The position numbers were made by a program, and so were the translations under genes. A stretch of 64,000 nt of DNA from assembly GCF_001640805.2 (NCBI RefSeq), contig NC_066844.1, positions 2,739,231 to 2,803,230 on the forward strand, written 5' to 3'. Positions 12,722 through 22,995 of the stretch are shown in pieces. Below the pieces are notes generated by a model, which was given only the letters and a program-made list of their open reading frames with translations, ran no database searches and was not told the DNA's origin. The stretch's first letter is position 1, and each line of letters begins with the position of its first letter. This stretch comes from Lates calcarifer. Taxonomy: Eukaryota > Chordata > Actinopteri > Centropomidae.

Positions 12722-15323
12722 ACAGGGCTATAAAGATAACAAAATCCCCCAAAATAAGAACAGGTGTAGGGGTGAGGATTTGGGTCAAGATTGGAACATG
12801 GATTAGGTTTTAGGTTAAAGGTTAAGTAATGAATGTGGTCACTGAAGGTCCTCATAAGTATATTAGAAGAGCTTGTGAGTGTGTGGGTGTATGGACTACC
12901 AGTCAGCACACACAGCTGACAGAGGCCATTCATCCAAATTAATGTCCTTCAACGTCATTGGCCATCTGTGTGTGTGTGTGTGTGGTGTGTGTGTGTGTGG
13001 TGGACTGTCTGCATGAGTTTGAGAGAAAGTTCTTCAGCCTCATTCGCCATCTGTGTGACTTTGTGTGTGTGTGTGGTGTGTGTGTGTGTGGTGTGTGGTG
13101 TGTGTGTGTGTGTATGAGTGTGTCCATTAACGTGTGAACTACTTTACCATTGCATCATGTCCTTTTAATCACTCGGCTAATTAGCAGCTGCCAAGCATCT
13201 ACATCTCTAAACAGACACACTCACACAAACACAGTCACTTGCTCGGATCACATGGAACAGTGCTGATCAAACAAACAGATGCGTTCCCCTCCATGATGTA
13301 ATTTCTTGTGCTCGTCGGCTGACCTCAGCTGACCTCACACAGTCTGTTTACATTTGCAACTGATCCTCTGAAACACACATAACCACTGTAAAAACGGTTT
13401 TCACTTCACATCTGAAGATTTACAGACAAATCATTTGGAAAGTAAAGTCTGTCTGGAGGATTGAGACTCAAGTATCTGTAATATTATCTAGTGTCATGGT
13501 GATACCACTCACTGCTACTGGCCTTTTTAAAAATGTTTTATATCTGCCAGTAGGTGTCATTGACCTCTTTACCAATTTTTAGTGGAAAATTTACAAGAAT
13601 TAATTTTAGTGCTACATTTTGATTAATTCTAAGAAGCGCAATAAAGTTTCGACAAAGAGACACAATATTTTGGTTTACTGTTGGCTCGACTTGTTATGCA
13701 TTGACAACAGCAGATGTTCTGTTTAAATTGAATGATTAATGATCCCTTGCGTTACACTCCTGAACTCAGGAGGTTCATATAACATGTTTTGCTGCGTGAG
13801 AAGAAACAAATTCCTGACAAATGAATAGGACTTGAAAGTGTTTCAATATTTTTATTGCAGAAACGAACGGAATCATCTGTCAAGCAGCTGAGGCTTAGTG
13901 GCGTCACAGAATATCATAATGATTTAAAACGACTACAGCTGGACAAAATCATCCTGGCTGCTTCAAGAGCCTGTGAGGAGTATGTGACTGATAAACAGAC
14001 TGACAAGCTAGACAAATGAGGAATCTATGTTAGTCATTAATGATGTTTCATGTTTCAGTTTTTACCAAAGAAAAGGGTTCAAGGATTAGGACTATCTGAT
14101 CAGATTTCAGTGTGGACTGACAAGACAGTGGTTGATGACTGGCTGTTTGTTTTGGGAACAAAACAACTACGAGTGTGTGATTTTAGTGGTTGCTGAGCAA
14201 TGCAACTCTAATAATAGTCTACCAATTTTCCTGTCTGTTTTCTTTGTATTTACGCTGTGCGTTCCTTCTTAGATACCCAGACTAACACATCAATCTATTT
14301 TGGTGGAAAAAAGTGTTGTGGGAATTGTCTAGTCCTGGTAGGTTTCAGTGATTTTTTAGCTCCCAGGTTTAAGAGATCAGGCTAATCACATAGTGCCGCA
14401 CAATTAGACTTGTTTTCTCTTCATTATTCAGTCTGATATTGTACTCATGTTGTGTTAGCTATTTTCAGTTTGGGTCAGGGTTATTAATCTTAGATTTACA
14501 GTATCTGTACTGTCTACATCAGTTTCAGTCTGCACAGAAGCAGTAAGCGGTGGCCACTCCCAGCTGCAGTTAATGAAAGTCCAAAAAAAAAAAATATATA
14601 TATATATATATTTAGGAGTTGTTATTCTTGTAGGTCGGGTGAGAACAATCTGTACAGCTACAGCACTGATTTCATCAACGCCTGCCGACAGTTTTCCTTG
14701 GGATAGATTGGTCCCCTCTTTTAATCCCGCCTACAAGGCTCTGATTGGTTTGGTTGTTTTCAGTGAGCGCAACATGAGACCATTTTAAATCCCTGAAAAA
14801 TCAGAGATATGGGCCACGACTCAGATGTCGGCAACCGGGGTAGTCACATGTCTCTTTTCCTCTTTCTCAGTTCAGTCCAAATCCACAATGCCATATTAAC
14901 ACAACAAATATACTAATTTATATTTCAAACCCCTGTTTACACAGTGACGTAAACAACATAAAAACGGATATTGGGTGAGCTCTTTTTCTTCTACCTCTTA
15001 TGTTCCTCCCCCCAACCTTTTTTCTATTTTTATTTTTCATTCCCTCTTCCTTGTTTCCTCCATTCGGTCTTTCCATTCTCAGTGTGTTACTATTCAATCT
15101 TCTCTCCTTCTTTTTCCCCTCACTCTTTCCTCTTCTCCATTTCCCCCCTGGCCTTTATTACTCTCCCCTTTTTTCTTGTCTTTATCAATCCATCTCTATG
15201 CTCCTTAGATCTCCCTGCTCTGCTTCTTTTCTTTCTCTCTCTCTCGCAGTCTCTCTGATGTGTTGCAGCGCTGTTGCCGTAGCAACGTGTGATTCAGGAC
15301 ACTCTGTACACTGTCTCGTATGT

Positions 15324-15362
<39 letters not shown>

Positions 15363-17096
15363 TGTGTGTGAGACGGTGGGGGGATAATGTGTCTGAAGGA
15401 AAGAAAGAATGTGTGTATAGGTGAGCGTAAGAATACCAGCATAAGTAAATAATTAAATCAAGGCTGCAACGATACAATTACTGAAATAAATTTATAAACG
15501 TGAGGTAGAATTAGAGACAGGTTTAAGTGATATTAAAAAGAGAACTGAAAAAAAAACCACTCAGGGCTGTATCAACAGTGACGAATACATTAACCTTGTT
15601 CAGCTGGCAGCGAACAGGAGGAGAGGGGGAGGTGAGAAGAACTGAGAAGAGGTGAAGCTTAGGAGGGAAGAGAGGGAAGGAAAAGAAGAAAATATGATGG
15701 AAGGCGTGTAAGAACAGCGGTGAGAGTAGACATTAGAGTAAGGAAATATGGGTAGGGATGGCCAAAACAAAAAACATGTCTTGATCTGATAACAGACGTA
15801 ATATTAGGGATGACATGTAAGAACTTTCTTGGAAAGGGGAAGGTTTTCACAGGAGGGGAGGTGAAAGCTAGAAAAGGTGAAAGTAGAATAGAGGCCTCAG
15901 TGTGTTGGTGTACCAGTGCAGGCCTGGTTGCCTGGTAACGGTTGCAGAGTAAAGTCTCAGCAGTCTGATTGGAGGCGAGTCTGGTGTGACTCAGCCTTAT
16001 GTTGCACAGCCATTCCTCTGTCAAAAACAACAGAGGTCTGGAAAAATGTAAACCTTCTAGTTCAGACTAGAAAAGGCTGGTGACATTGAGCTCATCATTG
16101 AAGTCAGATAACACAAGGCCAGGTGGATGGACCTATACTGTATATAGTGCTGTAAACAATGCAGCAGGCATGTATATAATTTGTTACATAATGTGTATCA
16201 TGTGACCAGACTCCAACAAGGCTTTAGCTTAAATAACTATTATGGTGTTACATATGTTCACAGGTAGAAAAAATCTTCCACATGAAAGATTGTTTTTTAT
16301 CCTTCACAATTAGTTATGTGCTATATATTACATATATATTATTATACCACTTTTATTCTTATAGATGTATTTTTGGCAGCACAGCTCGCTGTGAGAAATG
16401 TTTACTCCTTTTAAATTGATGAACTTGTTAGAAGCCGCTTGTTTACACATCCAGCTGTTACAGCTGCTAAATTATCATTCATTCAGGGTTAGGATTTTTA
16501 TCCAGTGTACATACCAGTAAAGATGGGGCAGAGCTTCTCCCAGCAGGTGATGCCACCCTCAGAGGTGAACTGACCCAGGGCGACCTCCAGGAAGAAGACT
16601 GGCAGACCTCCGCCAAACAGGAAAATGAAGTAGGGGATGAGAAATGCACCTGTGTGGAGGAAAGGAAGGATGGAGCAACAGCAGGGAAGATGAACAAATC
16701 AACAGAGCGTTGAGGAACAGTTGACAACATGGACGGAGGAAATGAAAGATGTAGAACAGGAGGAAAACAGATAAAAGACAGTAGTGACAAATTAATAAGC
16801 ATGTTGTGTGCTTGGTAAGCAAATCTTCCCTATGTAAGTAAACAGATGTAGTATTTTCACGCCTTACCTCCACCATTCTTATAGCAGAGGTATGGGAAAC
16901 GCCAGACATTTCCTAAACCAACAAAGCCGCCAGCCACAGACAGAACAAAGTCCAACTTGCTGGCCCACTTCTCCCGCTGGGGGTGTTTGCCCTCTGCCTC
17001 GTCCTCAGGCCGGGTGCCAGGGCTCTTACCGGGAGATGGCTTCAGAGTGTCCTTGTGGAAATCCTTCAGGCATTGAAGTTTCTCCTTTTGTGCCAT
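367..17096 (-). CDS. slc6a6: slc6a6, taurine transporter (TauT), 14 coding exons
   Basis: Plasma-membrane symporter that couples taurine (and beta-alanine) uptake to Na+ and Cl-; in fish and mammals it supplies this organic osmolyte. CDS join, minus strand: 17096-16868, 16649-16515, 11617-11529, 10201-10056, 9593-9461, 8339-8205, 7411-7308, 7209-7085, 4048-3936, 3512-3375, 1713-1611, 1355-1255, 911-741, 525-367. The lengths sum to 1881 nt, giving 626 residues plus TAA; human TauT has about 620. All introns are GT-AG and no frame is broken. Visible features: TM1 motif [14 protein letters not shown] (about 57-70), TM3 Tyr138, EL2 cysteines 162 and 171, sequons N179, N187 and N190, TM6 [20 protein letters not shown] (297-316), TM8 LGLDSQ (398-403), and C-terminal IVETMM. 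The start fits the conserved TauT N-terminus. It could be either teleost paralog (a or b). The TauT identity, rather than GABA, betaine or creatine carrier, rests on the matching N- and C-termini. Confidence 0.96.
741..911 (-). CDS. slc6a6: slc6a6 coding exon 13 (residues 518-574, TM11 end and TM12)
   Basis: Encodes [20 protein letters not shown], then TM12 (about 541-565) and the start of the cytosolic tail (IQSDGPLIE). Acceptor CTCCAG, donor GAG|GTGGGT. Exactly 57 codons, phase 0. Confidence 0.96.
1255..1355 (-). CDS. slc6a6: slc6a6 coding exon 12 (residues 484-517, IL5 and TM11 start)
   Basis: Completes Gly484, then [20 protein letters not shown] and the first part of TM11 ([11 protein letters not shown]). 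Acceptor TCACAG, donor ATG|GTAAGA, phase 0. Confidence 0.95.
1611..1713 (-). CDS. slc6a6: slc6a6 coding exon 11 (residues 450-483, TM10)
   Basis: Encodes [20 protein letters not shown] and the TM10 remainder [14 protein letters not shown]. Acceptor CTGCAG, donor G|GTGAGT, phase 1 into Gly484. The [11 protein letters not shown] motif places it in the TauT/GAT/BGT/CRT branch of SLC6. Confidence 0.96.
3375..3512 (-). CDS. slc6a6: slc6a6 coding exon 10 (residues 404-449, IL4 and TM9)
   Basis: Starts [19 protein letters not shown] (Glu406 conserved), then TM9 (about 426-446). The last codon before the AAG|GTAACA donor is AAG, so residue 449 is Lys where human TauT and most relatives have Glu, Gln or Asp before GGMYVF. 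Exactly 46 codons, phase 0. Confidence 0.95.
3936..4048 (-). CDS. slc6a6: slc6a6 coding exon 9 (residues 366-403, TM8)
   Basis: Encodes [19 protein letters not shown] and TM8, ending LLLLGLDSQ. The D401/S402 pair corresponds to residues at the Na2 site in the family. Acceptor CTGCAG, donor CAG|GTTAGC, phase 0. Confidence 0.96.
4049..7084 (-). other. slc6a6: slc6a6 intron between coding exons 8 and 9
   Basis: About 3.0 kb with no coding signal. Two inverted repeats are visible: imperfect 18-bp arms at 4657-4674 and 4728-4745, and perfect 16-bp arms at 5676-5691 and 5724-5739. Confidence 0.7.
7085..7209 (-). CDS. slc6a6: slc6a6 coding exon 8 (residues 324-365, TM7 and EL4)
   Basis: Encodes TM7 with the conserved [20 protein letters not shown] segment, then EL4 residues [14 protein letters not shown]. 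The open reading frame track does not show this exon in frame because it has no early ATG. Acceptor ACATAG (weaker, T before AG), donor G|GTACGG, phase 1. Confidence 0.95.
7308..7411 (-). CDS. slc6a6: slc6a6 coding exon 7 (residues 290-323, TM6)
   Basis: Starts [18 protein letters not shown] and carries TM6, including F300 and S301, which in SLC6 carriers lie by the substrate and ion sites. It ends YNKYKYNCY plus two bases of Arg324. Acceptor CCGCAG, donor AG|GTGAGG. Confidence 0.96.
8205..8339 (-). CDS. slc6a6: slc6a6 coding exon 6 (residues 245-289, TM5 and EL3)
   Basis: Encodes TM5 ([20 protein letters not shown]) and the EL3 stretch [17 protein letters not shown], a family hallmark. Acceptor CTTCAG, donor GAG|GTAGGT. 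Exactly 45 codons, phase 0 at both ends. Confidence 0.95.
9461..9593 (-). CDS. slc6a6: slc6a6 coding exon 5 (residues 200-244, end of EL2 and TM4)
   Basis: Starts with the last base of Glu200 and encodes the end of EL2 and TM4 ([20 protein letters not shown], about 217-236), then the short loop KGVKSTGK. Acceptor TTACAG, donor AAG|GTAAAC, phase 0. Confidence 0.95.
10056..10201 (-). CDS. slc6a6: slc6a6 coding exon 4 (residues 152-199, extracellular loop 2)
   Basis: Encodes most of EL2: the conserved cysteine pair C162/C171 (expected disulfide) and the N-glycosylation sequons NKT (179), NAS (187) and NFT (190). I chose the acceptor ATTATAG ending at 10202 because the result, [11 protein letters not shown], aligns residue for residue with human LFQ-SFQ-KELPW. 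A second in-frame acceptor (TTTTCAG ending at 10193) lies 9 nt further in and would delete CFQ. The donor is GA|GTGAGT, phase 2. Confidence 0.9.
11529..11617 (-). CDS. slc6a6: slc6a6 coding exon 3 (residues 122-151, TM3)
   Basis: Short exon (89 nt) encoding nearly all of TM3, including the [10 protein letters not shown] stretch. Tyr138 is the equivalent of GAT-1 Tyr140, which lines the substrate site (family knowledge). Acceptor TTCCAG, donor CAG|GTAGGT. The intron upstream is the second largest in the gene, about 4.9 kb. Confidence 0.95.
12661..12720. repeat. (TG)n microsatellite
   Basis: About 58 bases of nearly pure TG. It is joined on its right to a dispersed repeat of the type listed at 62690. 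Confidence 0.95.
12721..12890 (-). repeat. microsatellite-linked dispersed fish repeat, copy 1
   Basis: Contains GGTTTTAGGTTAAAGGTTAAG and AAGGTCCTCATAAGTATA. It is the reverse-complement form of the family at 62690-62815 and 63600-63735, marked by degenerate TTAGGG-like units and a CCTCA block beside a CA/TG run. Confidence 0.55.
12940..13115. repeat. TG/GTG tandem repeat, duplicated unit of about 90 bp
   Basis: Two similar blocks each begin TTCA(A/G)C...CATT(G/C)GCCATCTGTGTG and run into TG repeats broken by GGTG. This is a tandem duplication of a microsatellite with its flank. Confidence 0.7.
14583..14614. repeat. A12 followed by (TA)n
   Basis: Simple repeat inside the intron between coding exons 2 and 3. 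Confidence 0.9.
15320..15369. repeat. (TG)n microsatellite
   Basis: Nearly pure TG next to a pyrimidine-rich tract (14980-15250). The long open frames that cross it are artefacts. Confidence 0.95.
16515..16649 (-). CDS. slc6a6: slc6a6 coding exon 2 (residues 77-121, TM2 and IL1)
   Basis: Acceptor ACACAG, donor G|GTATGT; phase 1 at both ends. Encodes TM2 (about 79-100) and the conserved loop [19 protein letters not shown]. Where human TauT reads LEIIIGQY, this protein reads LEVALGQF, which is the form usual in the wider SLC6 family. Confidence 0.95.
16868..17096 (-). CDS. slc6a6: slc6a6 coding exon 1 (residues 1-76, N-terminus and TM1)
   Basis: Holds the initiator ATG (17096-17094), the hydrophilic cytosolic N-terminus and TM1 (about 51-72), with the Na+/substrate-site stretch around G57, F58, G60, L61 and N63. 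The acceptor CTGCAG ends at 17098, leaving one 5'UTR base before ATG. Joining to an upstream exon ending in CAG gives A at -3 and G at +4, a strong start context. The donor after 16868 is G|GTAAGG, phase 1, splitting Gly77. Confidence 0.96.
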
Positions 17097-19009
17097 TCTG
17101 CAGAAACAAGACATAGAGAATCAACCAGTCAGAATTAGTCCAATAATCAATTGACAGCCATTTTCATTTTTCAAGATTCATGTGTGGCTGCAACCTGTGA
17201 TTCTACCAGGCAACCACAGTTTGGCAGCAGAGTCCAACCAGATGACACACGACATGACCTTCTATGCTGGTATTACCAAAAAGAAAAAAGAAAAAAAAAA
17301 GTGTCTAACTTCCCCAGCTTACTGGACTCTAAGCTTGTGTTGTTATTCAGTGTTGCCTATCAGATAAGAGCATTCAGAAGCTGAAAATGCACCACATTTT
17401 GTCTGGTGGAGGACAGAGACCAACTTTTTCCAGGTCGTTGTCAGTGAGGTCATTTCATGCCAGCTCAGATTAAATGGTGTCACTGTGATCTGCCATTGAA
17501 ATGTGGCACCAGATTAGCATTGGGTTCTGATAGCTGCTTCTATTTTGAATGTGACTCAGGGCTGCATTCCTTAATCTCACAGTGTAACAAATCAAATTCA
17601 TGGATTAAACCTTCATTTTTAAAATTAAGGTTAACTGCCACTATGGCTGCCCCAGCCACAAATGACTGTTCTGATTACTTCCTCAAAACTAAAGCAAGCA
17701 AAATACATTATCAAGTCATTCAGCATCACCCAGTATGCTCAGGGAAGTAGTGAAAAGGTGAACTAAATTACTTTTCTTAATGTTCCTGCTTTGAATAGAG
17801 AGATGGAATAGAAAAATTAAACTCTACTCTACCCCTCCTCCCTCACCTCTAAATTAAAACTATTAAATGTGACTCTGTGATTGATAATACATCTACACAG
17901 CAAAGTGATCAGGGCCACAATGACACAAGAGCTGTAAATTTCCATCCGACAACAGCCACGAGAGAGAGAGAGAGTGAGAGCAGAGGGAGAGATAGAGATA
18001 CTTAGAAGTCAGCAGATGTCTGTCACTGTGGAAAATGTCATGTCCTTATCTCTTTCCATCTGCCAGGCTGCTGTACCCTCAACTTTTCTCTCTTTGTCTT
18101 TCTCATTCATTCACTCTCTATCTGACTTTTAGCAAGATATTTACACAGAACAGGAATGAAGACAAAACTACAATTCAGATAAATCCCCTTGAGTTTTTTT
18201 CTGTTGCTGCCCACAGATACGCACATTTTGTTTTCCATTCGTCGTCTCAGTGTCTTATGTCTTTATCACGAACATAGTCTAAACACAGGAGCTACTTTTA
18301 CCTGATCATTAAGATAAAAAACAGCTCCCGCTCCTCTTTGTTCTTTCTTGTGTTATTTGTGACCCATTTGGATCAAGTGTATCTTCCATCTATCTCATTG
18401 TGTCTAAGGTTCCCTCAAGTAAGTTAATGATTTCACAAGCACAGACATACACGCATTTGTGTATGTCCTGGCATACACATGACTAACTTCCTACACAGTT
18501 AATTAATAACACTAAGAGGAAACTGAGAGCACTTGCTTTGTGCGTGTGTGTGTGTGTTTGTGTGTATGCATATGTGTGCATGTGTCTAAGTATTTCCTGC
18601 TGTGAGAGACAGTGGACTCCATTATGTCTGTGACAAACTGTTAACATCCGTAGATAGTAATGGCCCTGAGTGATAGTGATATTAGCTTTCCAGTAGAAGA
18701 GGGCTGACATATTAATATGAATAACAAAACCAGCTACCATGTATGAAAGATAAGTGGAAATCCTGCAGACACAGCAATAACAGATTGAAAACTTTAACAT
18801 GATGTTCCAAGACCTAAATTAATTATATTTTCAGAGAAGCACTGATTTTAGGCACAGAGAAATGTTTCACTCATTTAAAAAGGTTGTGATTTATTTGGTG
18901 CAACAAAAACCAAAATTACCTTAACTGCTGAGTTACTGATTTGTGTTTGTATTTGTCAAAGTCAAAACAGAGATTCACACTCCTTACATATGATAAGCCC
19001 CTGTGGTAA

Positions 19010-19745
19010 TATGTAGCCCAACATTTGCAGGACCCAGAACTGAGCCTTATGGCACTCCATGTCACCTCCTTCAACCTTTATTGAATGCACAAAGGCTTTT
19101 ACAGTCATGTTACCTAATTACTGGTGCTTTACAGGATTAAAATCCTCTGCTGTATGGAAAGTGATGTATTTTGTTTTACACATTGTTTTGGGAAATGCCT
19201 CTGCAGTTCTTCTAACTGTGTTCTCCACACTTGCCCTCAGAACCTCAATCCCTCTAACCACTGGTATCATGGTTGCATACTGCAGTGTCTTGTTTATAGC
19301 AGTGGGATACTACTTCTCTTGTATCAAAAAAAAAATGTGCTTGTAATACATTTCACCCTGCTGAAGGAATATTCACAGCAGGCATTAGACTTGAAAAACC
19401 TACCTGGGCCCTTGATGCTCAATGGGTGGAAAGAATGAGTTTTCTCAGGGTGGCTTGGCTTACCCTTGGAGATAAGGTGAGGAGCTCAGATATCCTTTCA
19501 TAGTGAAACGACTCAACTGAGATGGTTTGGGCCTCCAGACCAGAACTGTGGAGGGACTGTATATCCAATCTGGTGGGTGAATGCTTTGGAATCCCCCAGA
19601 AAGTGCTGGGTGATGTGGTTGGGGAGAAGGATGTACAGGATACCTCACTTGGTTTGCTACCACCACAACCCAGACCAAGATGTGGTGAAAAATGGGCAGA
19701 AAAGAGTGTTGAATATAAGCAGCAGAAGCTGCCATGGCTGATCAG
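19010..19745 (+). mobile_element. decayed LINE (non-LTR retrotransposon) ORF2 3' end
   Basis: Plus strand, broken frames. At 19441-19690 it resembles the very common fish LINE C-terminus: translated fragments include WLTLGDKVRSSDI, QLRWFG, and degraded forms of the following proline/arginine-rich tail and final LGLLPP-like motif. At 19030-19065 a GPRTEPYGTP fragment resembles another conserved LINE motif and may be the same or a second element. Stops and deletions show it is dead. The clade (Rex/CR1/L2-like) is uncertain. The 179-codon minus-strand frame here is its antisense shadow. Confidence 0.6.
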
Positions 19746-22710
19746 CCAAAGAGAAGTACAATCTTGAGAAAAACCAAAGAAAATGTCACTGCATTGCTTT
19801 GAAGTTCGATTATCAGATGAGGAATTTGCAGATTCCCATGTCAAGCAAGGGAGATTTGTCTTCTGTAAGTTATAAAGGCACTGAAAGTCATCAGCGTTAC
19901 TGTCATGAATTCTCAGACGACAGCAGAGACATATTAGTAGGAAATGTTGTTGTTGCACAGTTGCCTACTGAACGACCTCCAGAGAGTGAGACTGGCCGTG
20001 GGAACCGCAATGAAATGTGGGACGATTTAAAGCTGAGGCCAAAAGCTCGGTGTAAAACATAGAGACTCATTGTCTGGTGCTCAGTGTGTGTGAGGGTGTG
20101 TGCGATCACTGGACCCAGCCTCTGGACTTGCATACAGTGACTTCAGAACCAAGCCAGCACCACAAACACACACTTACTTCACTCCCTAACCGCTTACATA
20201 ACACACTCTCCTATTTTAAGACCATGTACATTTCCACTAGGCTGACCGCCTATTAAATCTACTCTTCTCCCCCTTCCTCCTCCCCCTTCTATGCTCCATA
20301 TTTCCTTCACTCCTTCTTCTTATCCTCTTTTCAATCCCCTTTCCTTCCCTCTCCTCCTTTTTTATTTTAATCACATGTCAATACTACATGTTTCATTGTT
20401 ACAAATATTTAGGCCTTCAATTTATAAACAGTGATTGGAAACATTGGATCCTAAGGATAACAGACAAAATTGTTTTGCAACTGACTGAAAATCAGATTGG
20501 ATATTATTAATGATCCATAGGAGTCCATCCCAGACATCACAGTATTCTTTCCAAGTCTTATTTTCTCCTAATCATCTCATTTGTCATCTTTCATCTCCTC
20601 CAGGTCTTCCAGTTTTCCTAACATTTTCCTCATCATTTATCTTTGAGTTTCCCTTCCTTTTTCCCTCCCTTTTCATACCATTCTGCTTCATCTCCTCCTC
20701 TGTATCTCCTCTGTGTATTCCTTACAACACTTTCCTTTTCTCTGACTCCTCTCTTCTTCTTCATTCACTTCCTCCTTCTTCCCTTTGCATCTTCCTCTTC
20801 CTGCCCATTGCCTAAGCCTCAGTTGTTGTCAACCCCTCTTACCATTTTTTTCTTACTTTCATTTTAGAGAAACAGAGAGAAAGAAAGAACAAAGCAAGAG
20901 CAAAAGTTACCCAAAAGGGAGAAAGTGAAAGGGAAATGGAGGTAAAGCAAATACAAAAAAGAAAAAGGGAATGGCATACAGATACAGACAGTGGTTCCTA
21001 AAAATTAAATGCGTCACAGAGAGTGAGACAATGTGAGGGTCACAGTTTGAGTCTCAAGCAGATAAAGACAAAAATAGATGTGACTGATAAAGATTTTAAA
21101 AAGACAGCATAAAAGACAGCACAGAAGTGTCAAGTGTCAAGAGTATCACAACAAGAATGAGCGGGTGTGTGAGAGACAGATACAACGGTGCGACAGAGAT
21201 AACAGGACATATAAAAAGTTAAAGAAAAACAGAGAAGTGCATACCTTTCAGTCTTATCTAACTAGAGTCAACAGTCACTGTTGATTCTTGGTAAGGTTTT
21301 GTTTTTTGCATTCTAGTACTACAGGTTACAGGAGGTCAGTAGGCTTCAGTCCTGTTTTTACTCATTGCCAACATCCATCTCAGTATCACACTGAGACTCT
21401 GACACTAAGATTTACTGTCAGACTGTCAGAAAGTGACCTGTTTCATAAAATCGATTGGTTACCAAACATCACAATGCACAGCCAAGTTTCACCCCCCCCC
21501 CCCAAAAAAAAACAAGGCTTTTTTGGTTATACCAGCTTTTACCATTTCACCTCATATAGGGGAAGTAGTATGCCATACTTTGCCAACAGATGGCAGTACA
21601 TGTAAAATCAAGTACCATCAAGAGAACTATATAAAATCAGGACTTGTGGTCAATAAAATATAAATTGGTATGGTCGGTCAACTTTAAGAAAGCTAGTATC
21701 AGTTGGCACTCAGTCATGGACCCCTATTGTTTTGTAAATTTTGTGTATTCCTGCTTTCTCTGTTGCCATCTGGTGGTAGCGTGGAAAACAACAATACAAG
21801 GATTGTCTCGTTTTACAACAAATACATGCTGTCAGTATGATTTGAAAGATGTAATGATCACATAAAATTCTACACATAGCTTAATTCTACACAAAATAAG
21901 ACTATCTTTAAGGTCTGTGGATTTCTCTAAATATTATGTTGGATGAATATCTCCCATCTCTAAATAGATCTCCACCCACTCACTTGCTCTGGCACATTGA
22001 TTTTGCTCAGTTGTCATGAAACTATAGATGTTCAAACGTCCATGATTGTAGATGTGAAGTTGAGTTTGACAGTTCATTCTTGAAGTTGGCAGCTGACAAA
22101 ACAGTCTCAACCCACTCGCTTTTCGTGGAGCTTTCTGGCTGTATCAGACAGTCTTCATCAGCAAACTGCGTTTACGCAGTTGACATAGAATTGTAGATGT
22201 TCAAATATTTACATTTGAAAGGTACTACTTCCCACTTCTGGTTGCTGTTATGATCCATGCATTTTCATTTCATTCATTCATTTAACAGTTGCATCTGCTT
22301 ACTGCTTCCAATTTCTGATTGTTCCGATGATCCATTGTTGATGCAATGATTGACCAACAGCTAACATACCTTTAGTAAATGGATCCAATATCTTTAAAGG
22401 TGCATTCACCTTGCATCAGAACAAGTGATTTCCAACATCCAGACAACATATGAAGATAAGCACTTGGTATCACGCTACAAAAATAATCGATGGTTCTTTT
22501 CATAAAGTTAAGCCTGACCTTCCCATGGGTGCTAGCCATAAATCAACACAGTAACTGCTTTCACTGTCAGCTGCCAAGGTAAATTACATCTTTCAAAGCT
22601 GCCACCATGATTATTTGCTGTTCAAACTACAACTACAACACAATTATACAAAATTGTACAAGATTAATGGGGCAGCTCTAATAGCACTGACGGTGTTGTG
22701 AACTAAAGTG

Positions 22711-22711
22711 A

Positions 22712-22743
<32 letters not shown>
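22711..22743. repeat. (TG)n(TA)n microsatellite
   Basis: Alternating purine/pyrimidine run of about 33 bases. Confidence 0.9.
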
Positions 22744-22960
22744 GGGTCAGTGGTGCATGCAGGTTAAGTACAGTAGCAGTGAAGGTCCAGCCACAACTGA
22801 AGTCAAGGACACATGGTCATAAAAGTTTGGCAGCAGCTCCTGTAGCATAACTGAGTGATGATTGTATTTAGTGTGTCACTGTAGGCTCCTTCTCCCTCTC
22901 TCAGATTTCATTTGAAGAAGCTACTCTGGGAATGCTGCCGTGCCTGTGGCTGAGATTTCA

Positions 22961-22995
22961 CGCGCACGCACGCACACACACACACATACACGCAC
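22961..22995. repeat. CGCA/CA microsatellite
   Basis: Starts CGCGCACGCACG and passes into CA repeats. The alternating CG/CA sequence is Z-DNA-prone. Confidence 0.9.

Larger units (their letters stand above)
11618..16514 (-). other. slc6a6: slc6a6 intron between coding exons 2 and 3
   Basis: About 4.9 kb. Holds TG microsatellites at 12661, 12970 and 15320, a short A/TA tract at 14583, a TC-rich tract at 14980-15250, a TG-linked dispersed repeat (12720-12890) and an ATG-less open segment on the plus strand (13861-14019). Confidence 0.7.

Noticed and set aside
12940..13115. CRISPR-like regular repeat
   Set aside because: It is a duplicated TG microsatellite in a vertebrate intron; there are no unique spacers.
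12588..13127. CV/HT repeat proteins
   Set aside because: Translations of TG/CA microsatellites.
14971..15371. Several Ser/Phe/Leu-rich frames, also at 20510-20867 and 42830-43340
   Set aside because: Produced by long pyrimidine-rich tracts without stop codons; no gene evidence.
19419..19958. 179-codon minus-strand frame, the longest in the window
   Set aside because: It is the antisense shadow of a decayed LINE end on the plus strand.
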